From Solirubrobacteraceae bacterium (GTDB taxonomy: Bacteria > Actinomycetota > Thermoleophilia > Solirubrobacterales > Solirubrobacteraceae), in contig JADGPO010000057.1 of NCBI GenBank assembly GCA_017882405.1, forward strand, positions 1-10,702: a stretch of 10,702 bases of DNA, given 5' to 3'. The notes below the pieces were generated by a model that was not told the origin of the DNA, made no database searches, and was given only the letters and a program-made list of their open reading frames with translations. A program made the translations under genes and the position numbers. Below, in pieces: positions 1 through 6,327 of the stretch (positions are counted from its first letter, which is position 1; the number at the start of each line of letters is the position of its first letter).

Positions 1-1560
1 ATCCTGCTCGGCGCGCTCACCGGCCGCGACGGCATCGGCGGCGCCTCGGTGCTGGCGTCGGCCGAGCTCGGCGAGGCCGACGAGGCCAAGCGCCCGTCGG
101 TGCAGATCGGCGATCCGTTCGCCGAGAAGAAGCTGCTCGAGTGCTCGCTGGAGCTGCTGGACTCAGAGCTGCTGGTCTCCCTGCAGGATCTGGGCGCGGC
201 CGGGTTGACCTCGTCGGCCTCGGAGATGGCCTCGAAGGGCGGCGTAGGGCTCGACATCGACTGCTCGCGCGTGCCGCTGCGCGAGGCCGGCATGGCGCCG
301 TTCGAGATCATGGTCTCCGAGTCCCAGGAGCGGATGTTGTGCGTGGTCGAGCCCTCGCGGGTGGACGAGGTGATCGCCGTGTGCGAGCGCTGGGAGACTC
401 TGGCCACGCCGATCGGGTCGGTGACCGATTCGGGGCGCATGCGGATCCTGTCCGACGGCGACGTCGTGGCCGACCTGCCGGTGGGGATCCTCGTCGACGA
501 CTGCCCGCTCTACGATCTCGTTCCCGAGCCGCTTACGTCGCCCGACCTGCTGTATCCCGCGGGTCCGGCGCTCGTAAGCGCCGAGGCGTCGCCGTCGGAG
601 GCGCTGCTGGCGCTGCTGGGCTCGGCCAACCTCGCCTCGCGGCGGCCGGTGTTCGAGCAGTACGACCCGGTCGTGCAGTCGCGCACCGTCCGCCGTCCCG
701 ACGATGCCGACGCGGCCGTGCTGATGCTGGGACAAGATCCCACCCTCCCGGCGATCGCGGTGGCGATCGACGGCAACGGGCGCCGGGTGGCCTGCGATCC
801 CCGCGCGGGCGCCGCCGAGGCCGTCTACGAGTGCGCGGCCAACCTCGCCTGCGTGGGCGCGGAGCCGCTTGGCCTGACCAACTGCCTGAACTTCGGAAAT
901 CCGGAGAAGCCCTGGGTCGCGTGGCAGCTGACCGAGGCCGTCGAGGGTATCGCCACCGCCTGCGAACAGCTCGGCGTTCCCGTCGTCGGCGGCAACGTCT
1001 CGCTCTACAACGAGGCGCCGACCGGCCCGATCTTCCCCACGCCGGTGATCGGCATGGTCGGCCGCCTGCCCGACCCGGCCCGGGCGGGGCGGCTGGGCTT
1101 CGCCGCCGAGGGCGACGCGATCGCGCTCGTCGGCTCGCTGGAGGGCGCCACCGCCGCCGGTTCGGAGCTCGCCAAGCTCACGGGGGAGAAGATCGCCGGC
1201 CCGCTGCCTCTTATGGATGGGGGCGCCGCCGCGGAGGCGCACGAGAGCGTGCGTCTGCTGGTCAACTCCGGCGCCCTGAGCAGCGCCCACGACATCGCCG
1301 AGGGCGGGATCGCGGTGGCGATCGCCGAGTGCTGCATCGCCGGTCAGATCGGCGCCCGCGTCACCCTGCCCGCCGGTCTCGACCCCTTCGCCGAGGCGCC
1401 CGGGCGGGCGTTCGTGGTCTCCGGACCCGAGGCCGCGCTCACCGGGCTGACGATCATCGGCCGTGTCGGCGGTCAGTCACTGGAGATCGACGGATCGGCG
1501 AACGTCCCAGTTTCCGAGATGCACGACGCGCGCGCCCGCGGACTGTCGCGGTACCTGTGA
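1..1560 (+). CDS. purL: Phosphoribosylformylglycinamidine synthase subunit PurL (5' partial)
   Basis: PurL converts FGAR, ATP and glutamine-derived ammonia to FGAM, step 4 of purine synthesis, in the cytoplasm. The reading frame is open from base 1 and ends at TGA 1558-1560, giving 519 visible codons. The small bacterial PurL is about 740 residues, so roughly the first 200-220 residues lie outside the window. What remains matches the end of the first half and all of the second half of the duplicated AIRS/PurM-like fold: TGRDGIGGAS at the very start, QDLGAAGLTSSASEMASKGG (from codon 62), and later DPRAGAAEAVYECAANLACV, GLTNCLNFGNPEKPW and GGNVSLYNE, which form the second nucleotide/metal-binding half. 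There is no C-terminal glutaminase domain, so this is the small form that works with separate PurQ and PurS; those genes are expected upstream but are not visible. purF follows closely, which suggests co-transcription. No frameshift is seen. Confidence 0.97.
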   Translation: MLLGALTGRDGIGGASVLASAELGEADEAKRPSVQIGDPFAEKKLLECSLELLDSELLVSLQDLGAAGLTSSASEMASKGGVGLDIDCSRVPLREAGMAPFEIMVSESQERMLCVVEPSRVDEVIAVCERWETLATPIGSVTDSGRMRILSDGDVVADLPVGILVDDCPLYDLVPEPLTSPDLLYPAGPALVSAEASPSEALLALLGSANLASRRPVFEQYDPVVQSRTVRRPDDADAAVLMLGQDPTLPAIAVAIDGNGRRVACDPRAGAAEAVYECAANLACVGAEPLGLTNCLNFGNPEKPWVAWQLTEAVEGIATACEQLGVPVVGGNVSLYNEAPTGPIFPTPVIGMVGRLPDPARAGRLGFAAEGDAIALVGSLEGATAAGSELAKLTGEKIAGPLPLMDGGAAAEAHESVRLLVNSGALSSAHDIAEGGIAVAIAECCIAGQIGARVTLPAGLDPFAEAPGRAFVVSGPEAALTGLTIIGRVGGQSLEIDGSANVPVSEMHDARARGLSRYL

Positions 1561-1567
1561 AGGCCGT

Positions 1568-1576
1568 TGCTAGCCT
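1568..1576 (+). promoter_or_regulatory. Possible extended -10 element ahead of purF
   Basis: TGCTAGCCT fits the TGnTAnnnT form of an extended -10 hexamer (TAGCCT, 1571-1576), and it lies in the only gap between purL and purF. A transcript starting about 7 bases later would have a leader of about 13 nt beginning near the GAAGG that serves the ATG at 1597. No convincing -35 is visible, so this could be chance. purF may simply be read through from purL. Confidence 0.25.
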
Positions 1577-1596
1577 CAGTGGCGAAGGCTCCTGAG

Positions 1597-3051
1597 ATGG
1601 ACCTCTCGCTCGATCAACGCGACGGCCCTCGCGACGAATGCGGAGTGTTCGGGATCTACGGCCCCGAGCACGACGTCGCCCGCCTCGCCTACTTCGCCCT
1701 CTTCGCGCTTCAACACCGCGGCCAGGAGTCGGCGGGCATCGCGACCGCCAGCCACGGCGGCAACATCATCGGGACGCGCGAGCAGGGCCTCGTCTCCCAG
1801 GTGTTCAACGAGAACACGCTGCGCTCGCTGCTGGGTGACCTGGCGATCGGACACGTGCGGTACTCCACCACCGGCTCCTCCGAATGGGAGAACGCCCAGC
1901 CGATCGTCCGCGACGATCGCCGCACGCTCGCCCTGGCCCACAACGGCAACCTCATCAACGCCGTCGAGCTGCACGCCGAGCTGCGCGGCGCGGATGTTCC
2001 CTTCCGCTCCACCTCGGACTCCGAGATCATCGCCGCGCTGCTGGCCACCCATCCGGCCGAGCGCATCGAGGACGCCGTCGCCGACGTGCTGCCCCGCCTG
2101 CGCGGCGCCTTCTCCACGGTCGTCATGACCGAGGAGTGCGTCGTCGCCTTCCGCGATCCGGCGGGCCTGCGCCCGCTGGCCATCGGGCGCATCGATCCGG
2201 TGCCGGGGTCCGGCCTGCCGGCCGCCTACTGCGTGGCCAGCGCGTCGTGCGCGTTCGACCTGATCGGCGCCTCCTACGTCCGCGACGTCGAGCCCGGCGA
2301 GATGGTCATCCTGTCCGAGCGTGGTCTGGAGTCACAGATGGTGGCGCCAGGCCGGCGCCATGCCTTCTGCGTGTTCGAGTACATCTACTTCGCTCGCCCC
2401 GACTCGCGGATGGCCGGCACCGTACTGCAGGTGGCTCGCGCTCGCATGGGCGAGATCCTGTGGCGCGAAGCTCCGGTGGACGCCGACGTCGTGATTCCCG
2501 TGCCCGACTCGGGCAATGCCGCCGCCCGCGGGCTCGCCCGCGCGTCCGGGCTGCCCCAGGACGACGGCTTCATCAAGAACCGCTACGTCGCGCGGACGTT
2601 CATCCAGCCCGGCCAGGAGCTGCGCCGCCAGGGCCTGCGGTTGAAGTTCAACCCGCTGAAGGAAGTGGTTGCGGGGCGCCGCCTAGTGGTGGTGGATGAC
2701 TCGATCGTGCGCGGCAACACCACCCGTCAGATCGTGCAGATGCTGCGCGACGCCGGCGCCGCTGAGGTCCACCTGCGGATCTCCGCGCCGCCGATCAAGC
2801 ACCCCTGCCACTACGGGATCGACATGTCCACGCGCGAGGAGATGATCGCTCACGGGCGCACCGTCGAGGAGGTGGCCGCCGAGATCGGCGCCGACTCGCT
2901 GCACTACTTGTCTCTAGAGGGCGTCTACGAAGCGGTCGGGGTCTCCCGCACCGAGCACTGCGACGCCTGCTTCAGCGGCGACTACCCGCTGGCCGGCACC
3001 GAGGACTCAGCCGGCAAGTTCGCGCTCGAGCTCCCGCTCGTCCGCGCCTGA
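1597..3051 (+). CDS. purF: Amidophosphoribosyltransferase PurF
   Basis: PurF makes phosphoribosylamine from PRPP and glutamine, the committed first step of purine synthesis, and is normally feedback-inhibited by nucleotides. From ATG 1597 the protein has 484 residues. The N-terminal Ntn glutaminase domain has DECGVFGIYG with the nucleophile at Cys15 (so a 14-residue propeptide is removed), LQHRGQESAGIATA, GHVRYSTTGSSEWENAQP and LALAHNGNLIN. The C-terminal phosphoribosyltransferase domain has the PRPP loop VVVDDSIVRGNTT near 364-376. Four cysteines at 258, 404, 455 and 458 match the [4Fe-4S] ligands of the Bacillus subtilis type, so this is the clustered, processed form. I chose ATG 1597 because GAAGG (1584-1588) lies 8 nt upstream. 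In-frame GTG 1579 and TTG 1567 would only lengthen the propeptide. The gene starts 36 bases after purL ends. Confidence 0.97.
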   Translation: MDLSLDQRDGPRDECGVFGIYGPEHDVARLAYFALFALQHRGQESAGIATASHGGNIIGTREQGLVSQVFNENTLRSLLGDLAIGHVRYSTTGSSEWENAQPIVRDDRRTLALAHNGNLINAVELHAELRGADVPFRSTSDSEIIAALLATHPAERIEDAVADVLPRLRGAFSTVVMTEECVVAFRDPAGLRPLAIGRIDPVPGSGLPAAYCVASASCAFDLIGASYVRDVEPGEMVILSERGLESQMVAPGRRHAFCVFEYIYFARPDSRMAGTVLQVARARMGEILWREAPVDADVVIPVPDSGNAAARGLARASGLPQDDGFIKNRYVARTFIQPGQELRRQGLRLKFNPLKEVVAGRRLVVVDDSIVRGNTTRQIVQMLRDAGAAEVHLRISAPPIKHPCHYGIDMSTREEMIAHGRTVEEVAAEIGADSLHYLSLEGVYEAVGVSRTEHCDACFSGDYPLAGTEDSAGKFALELPLVRA

Positions 3052-3144
3052 CGCCCGCCGTCGAACATCCGTCCGGTCCGTTTTGGGCTCGAACTGGATC
3101 GTTCGTTCACCGAGCGGCGGCTTGCCTACGAGCACATCGCGGGA

Positions 3145-3798
3145 GTGGCTGACTACATCCTCGGCGAGGCGCAGGTGACGCTCACCGACAGCAATGCGTG
3201 CGCCGGCACGGGCTCCGGCTCGGGTTCGGGCGCGGGTGGCGGTTCGGGCTCCGGCTCGGGTGGCGGCTCGGGCTCGGGACTTGCCCCCTGTCCGACGGGC
3301 TCCACGTTGGTGGCCGGCCGGCAGCTGTGCGAGATCGTGCAGGGGGGTGGCGAGCGCGACATCGTCGTCAGCGCGCCGTTCGCCGGGCCGATCGGCGGCA
3401 CCGTGATGTCGCTGGCGAACGCCCGCAAGAAGTACAAGAGCACCTGCCTGGCCGGCAGCGGTCCCAAGTTCGCGGTCGTGGGGACCAAGAAGGCTGACAG
3501 CATCACCGCCGCCAAGAACGCCGAGCGGATCCTGGGACTCGGCGGCAACGACAGGATCACCATCAAGAGCGGCGCCTCGTGCGTCGACGGCGGGGCCGGC
3601 AACGATGTCATCAAGACCGGCCGCGGCCGAGACCACGTCTACGGTGGCCTCGGCAACGACCGGCTGCGCGCCGCCGGCAACGTCGCCTGGCTCAACGGAG
3701 GCAAGGGGAAGGACACGGCGTCCGTCGTCGCGCGGGAGATGAAGTACGCGCACCGGCACGGCTGCGAGACCGTTCGACGGATTCGCGCCAAGGCGTAG
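3145..3798 (+). CDS. RTX-type calcium-binding repeat protein with Gly/Ser linker, function unknown
   Basis: The 217-residue product from GTG 3145 has a short N-terminal stretch, a Gly/Ser linker (about residues 21-45), a middle region with GGTVMSLANARKKYKSTC, and degenerate RTX nonapeptides at about 131-192: GLGGNDRITI, GGAGNDVIKT, GRGRDHVYG, GGLGNDRLRA and NGGKGKDTA. RTX repeats form a Ca2+-binding parallel beta-roll and usually mark exported proteins. Six cysteines (19, 49, 62, 101, 146, 207) also suggest an oxidising, extracellular location. The tail HGCETVRRIRAKA resembles the CE.V.R ending often seen in actinobacterial RTX-like proteins. However, there is no signal peptide and no spaced Shine-Dalgarno, and the start is uncertain. 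The same frame is open back to the purF stop at 3049, with GTG 3145 the only usual start codon before the repeats. It may be a 5'-truncated relic. No toxin or enzyme domain is seen, so no function is assigned. Confidence 0.65.
   Translation: MADYILGEAQVTLTDSNACAGTGSGSGSGAGGGSGSGSGGGSGSGLAPCPTGSTLVAGRQLCEIVQGGGERDIVVSAPFAGPIGGTVMSLANARKKYKSTCLAGSGPKFAVVGTKKADSITAAKNAERILGLGGNDRITIKSGASCVDGGAGNDVIKTGRGRDHVYGGLGNDRLRAAGNVAWLNGGKGKDTASVVAREMKYAHRHGCETVRRIRAKA
3205..3279 (+). repeat. Gly/Ser-coding low-complexity repeat
   Basis: An imperfect run of GGCTCG-like hexamers codes for alternating Gly and Ser with two Gly-rich breaks. It is the flexible linker of the RTX-repeat protein and a likely site of repeat-length variation between strains. 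Confidence 0.8.
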
Positions 3799-3816
3799 CG
3801 CCGACGCCGGGCTTTG

Positions 3817-3852
3817 CGGGGAGCGCTCCGATCACCAACGGGGCGCTCCCCG
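3817..3852 (+). terminator. Strong hairpin, probable terminator of the purL-purF-RTX unit
   Basis: CGGGGAGCGC (3817-3826) and GCGCTCCCCG (3843-3852) are a perfect 10-bp inverted repeat around a 16-nt loop, beginning 18 bases after the RTX gene stop. There is no T-run, which is common for actinobacterial terminators. The hairpin separates the upstream genes from recQ and argues that recQ has its own promoter. Confidence 0.6.
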
Positions 3853-3881
3853 GCCGGCAGCGCCGCCGGTCCCGGGACGCC

Positions 3882-3909
3882 GAGGGCGGCGCTATCGTCG
3901 GCCGCCCTC
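3882..3909 (+). promoter_or_regulatory. 9-bp dyad around a -10-like TATCGT, abutting the recQ start codon
   Basis: GAGGGCGGC (3882-3890) and GCCGCCCTC (3901-3909) are a perfect inverted repeat with a 10-nt spacer, and the recQ ATG begins on the next base. The spacer holds TATCGT (3893-3898), which fits the TAnnnT -10 form. As DNA this could be an operator centred on a promoter that gives a near-leaderless recQ mRNA. As RNA in a longer transcript it would occupy the ribosome-binding site. No -35 stands out. The dyad is certain; its role is inferred. Confidence 0.45.
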
Positions 3910-5712
3910 ATGGACGCGTCCGCGGCACTGCAGCAACTGTTCGGCTTCTCCGAGTTCCGTCCCGGGCAGTCCGAGGCGGTGAGCGCCGGGCTGGCTGACC
4001 GCGATGCGCTGGTGGTGATGCCCACCGGCTCGGGAAAGTCGCTGTGCTACCAGCTGCCGGCGCTGATGCGAGACGACCTGACGATCGTCGTCTCACCGCT
4101 CGTCGCGCTGATGCACGATCAGGCGTGGGCGATTCACCGCATCGCCCCGGGGACGGTGACCCTGGTCAACGCCCAGCGCAGTGGAGCAGCCAACGCCCAG
4201 GCGATGGAGCGCGTGCGCTCGGGCGAGGTGCGCTTGCTCTACGTCGCCCCCGAGCGCTTCGGCTCTCCGGCGTTCGCCCGGGCCCTGGGCGACACCCGGG
4301 TCGGGCTGTTCGTGGTCGACGAGGCCCACTGCGTCTCGCAGTGGGGCCACGACTTCCGCCCCGACTACTTCACGCTGGCCGACGCTGCCGCCCGGGTGGG
4401 CGCGCGCGCGACGGTGGCCCTGACCGCCACCGCCACCCCGCGGGTCGCCGTCGACATCGCCGCGCGCCTGCGACTGCGCGATCCAGTGCGCGTGACCACC
4501 GGCTTCGATCGGCCGAACCTCAGCTTCGCGGTGGTTGCCTGCAAGGGGGCGCTTGACAAGCAGCGCCGGCTGGTGGCCGCCCTGTCGGCCGACGATGCCC
4601 GGCCCGCGATCGTCTACGCGGGCACCCGGAGCGCCACCGAGCAGCTCGCCGGGGTACTCGGCGACGCCCTGGACGACGGCGTGGTCGCCTACCACGCCGG
4701 GATGGACCGCGGGGCGCGCACCGCCGCCCAAGAGCGCTTCATGAGCGGCGAGGCGAGCGTGATCGTGGCCACCAACGCGTTCGGGATGGGGATCGACAAG
4801 GCAGACGTGCGCACCGTCTGCCACGCCACCGTGCCCGCCTCGCTGGAGGCCTATTACCAGGAGGCCGGCCGAGCGGGGCGCGACGGGCGGCTGGCCCGCT
4901 GCCTGCTGTTCGCCGAGGGGCGCGACAAGGGACTGCACGTGTTCTTCATCCAGCGCTCGCAGCTGTCGGCCGAAGCGTTCGAGCGGGTCGGCGAGCGGCT
5001 GGCATGGGCCGGCTGCGACGGGCGCTACGACGTCCCCCTGTCGGACCTGTACGGCCTGGCCGCCGAGAAGGGCCGCGGCGACGCCGACACCGTCCGGGCG
5101 GTGATCGGCCATCTGGCGCGCGCCGACGTGCTCGCGCCCGTGCCCGCCCCTCCCGACCGCGCGGTCGGGCAGATCACCGGCGGCTGGGACCGCAGGGCGG
5201 CGGCGCTCTGCAGCAGCTCCGCGCGCGAGGCCGAGCGCGTCCGCTGGGCGCAGTACCGCGCGATCTGGGAGTACGTGGAGGACGGCCGCTGCCGCCGCGA
5301 GGCGTTGCTGCGGTATTTCGGGGACCGCTCGGCGGGGTCCGCGCAGGGACCGTGCTGCGACGTGTGCGAGCCCGGGCTGGTGCCGGCGCCCGTGGCTCCG
5401 GCGATGGTCGCTCGCGGCGGTGGTGGCGCCGGCGGCGCGGGGTCCGGGTCGGTCGTGCCGGGCGATCTCGACAGCGCGATCTTTATGGTGGTCGCCACCG
5501 CGCATCCGCCCGTGGGACGAACCCGCGCGGTGGAGATCCTCCGCGGCGGCCGTTCCAAGGTGGTCGCCCAGTACGCCTACGACGGCCTGCCCGGCTACGG
5601 AGCCTTCTCACACCTGCGCTCCGACGAGGTGCTCGGCCGCGTCGACGAGCTGCTGCACGCCGGACGGCTTCGCTCCACCGGCGGCCGCTTTCCCAAGCTG
5701 CGCGCCGCATGA
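3910..5712 (+). CDS. recQ: RecQ-family ATP-dependent DNA helicase
   Basis: This is a superfamily 2, 3'-5' DNA helicase for recombination and replication-fork repair, 600 residues from ATG 3910. Motifs in order: motif 0 FGFSEFRPGQ (11-20), Walker A PTGSGKS with Lys43, motif Ia VVSPLVALMHDQ, DEAH box (137-140) followed by CVSQWGHDFRPDYF, motif III ALTATATPR, motif IV AIVYAGTRS, motif V ATNAFGMGIDKADV and motif VI QEAGRAGRDG (317-326). A zinc-binding module follows at 461-486 (CRREALLRYFGD then GPCCDVC), then a Gly-rich linker (about 502-514) and a winged-helix RQC-like end with ILRGGRSK and YGAFSHLRSDEV. There is no HRDC domain. Two oddities are a spacer of about 135 residues between motif VI and the first Cys, against about 55-60 in Escherichia coli RecQ, and a shifted zinc cysteine. 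The ATG at 3910 is the only good start, since the upstream open frame runs into the terminator hairpin. The stop overlaps the purN start. Confidence 0.95.
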   Translation: MDASAALQQLFGFSEFRPGQSEAVSAGLADRDALVVMPTGSGKSLCYQLPALMRDDLTIVVSPLVALMHDQAWAIHRIAPGTVTLVNAQRSGAANAQAMERVRSGEVRLLYVAPERFGSPAFARALGDTRVGLFVVDEAHCVSQWGHDFRPDYFTLADAAARVGARATVALTATATPRVAVDIAARLRLRDPVRVTTGFDRPNLSFAVVACKGALDKQRRLVAALSADDARPAIVYAGTRSATEQLAGVLGDALDDGVVAYHAGMDRGARTAAQERFMSGEASVIVATNAFGMGIDKADVRTVCHATVPASLEAYYQEAGRAGRDGRLARCLLFAEGRDKGLHVFFIQRSQLSAEAFERVGERLAWAGCDGRYDVPLSDLYGLAAEKGRGDADTVRAVIGHLARADVLAPVPAPPDRAVGQITGGWDRRAAALCSSSAREAERVRWAQYRAIWEYVEDGRCRREALLRYFGDRSAGSAQGPCCDVCEPGLVPAPVAPAMVARGGGGAGGAGSGSVVPGDLDSAIFMVVATAHPPVGRTRAVEILRGGRSKVVAQYAYDGLPGYGAFSHLRSDEVLGRVDELLHAGRLRSTGGRFPKLRAA

Positions 5713-6317
5713 ACGTCGGCGTCCTGGCCTCGGGCGCCGGCACCAACCTGCAGGCGCTGATCGACCGCGCGCACGGCCGCGAGGGCGTTGAGCTGGTGGC
5801 GGTCGCCTCCGACAAGCCGAGTGCCCGTGCGCTGGCGCGCGCCCGCGAGGCGGGTATCGACGCCGAGACGTTCGCGCGCGAGGACTTCGCCGACCGACCG
5901 GCCCGCGACGCGGCGATCGCCGCCTGGCTGCGCTCGCTGGACGTCGAGTTGGTCGTGCTGGCCGGCTACATGCAGCTGCTCAGCCCGGAGTTCCTGGCCA
6001 TGTTCCCGGATCGGGTGATCAACGTGCACCCGGCGCTGCTCCCGGCCTTCCCCGGGCTGCAGGCCGTCCAGCAGGCGCTGGACCACGGCGTCAAGGTGTT
6101 CGGCGTCACCGTGCACTTCGTCGACGGAGGGGTCGACAGCGGCCCGGTGATCCTTCAGCGCGCCCTGGAGCTGCCCGATGCCCGGGATTCCGGTGAGGTT
6201 CTGGAGCGCCTTCATCCGATCGAGCATGACCTGCTGGTGAAGGCCGTGAGGCTGCTGGCGGCCGGGGCGATCAGCTTCGATCCCGGCAACCCACGGCGCG
6301 TCGTGATCGCACGGTAG
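5709..6317 (+). CDS. purN: Phosphoribosylglycinamide formyltransferase PurN
   Basis: PurN transfers a formyl group from 10-formyltetrahydrofolate to GAR to give FGAR, step 3 of purine synthesis. The 202-residue product has the usual length of the folate-dependent enzyme. The N-terminal phosphate-binding loop is LASGAGTNLQALI, and VLAGYMQLLSPEFL leads into the active site. Catalytic residues are Asn105 and His107 in NVHPALLPAFPG and Asp143 in VDGGVDSGPVILQ, matching Asn106, His108 and Asp144 of the Escherichia coli enzyme. The ATG at 5709 overlaps the recQ stop as ATGA and has no good Shine-Dalgarno of its own, so translation is probably coupled to recQ. It ends 10 bases before purH. There is no PurT-like ATP-grasp domain. 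Function is highly secure; the coupling to recQ is inferred from the overlap. Confidence 0.97.
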   Translation: MNVGVLASGAGTNLQALIDRAHGREGVELVAVASDKPSARALARAREAGIDAETFAREDFADRPARDAAIAAWLRSLDVELVVLAGYMQLLSPEFLAMFPDRVINVHPALLPAFPGLQAVQQALDHGVKVFGVTVHFVDGGVDSGPVILQRALELPDARDSGEVLERLHPIEHDLLVKAVRLLAAGAISFDPGNPRRVVIAR

Positions 6318-6320
6318 AGT
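6315..6320 (+). promoter_or_regulatory. -10 element for a leaderless purH transcript
   Basis: TAGAGT (6315-6320) fits the actinobacterial TAnnnT -10 consensus and is followed by exactly 7 bases before the A of the purH ATG. That is the spacing expected if transcription starts on the start codon. The hexamer begins with the TAG stop of purN. No clear -35 is seen, and purH lacks a Shine-Dalgarno, which favours leaderless translation. Confidence 0.5.
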
Positions 6321-6327
6321 CGGCACA

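Noticed and set aside
163..1290. Long antisense open frame opposite purL
   Set aside because: It mirrors a certain gene. The translation is Arg/Gly/Ala-rich with no family motif, typical of GC-rich shadow frames.
3145..3798. RTX toxin or type I secretion substrate
   Set aside because: There is no toxin domain, no typical C-terminal secretion signal and no ABC exporter nearby. Only the repeats are shared.
3814..3909. Earlier TTG start for recQ
   Set aside because: It would lie next to the terminator hairpin and adds a Pro/Ser/Gly-rich leader unlike RecQ. Homology begins just after ATG 3910.
4093..5505. 470-codon antisense open frame opposite recQ
   Set aside because: recQ motifs are complete on the + strand. 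The antisense product has no recognisable domain and a low-complexity composition.
5004..5708. Upstream extension of the purN frame through recQ
   Set aside because: The Arg-rich translation before ATG 5709 is recQ read out of frame. PurN homology begins at MNVGVLASGAG.
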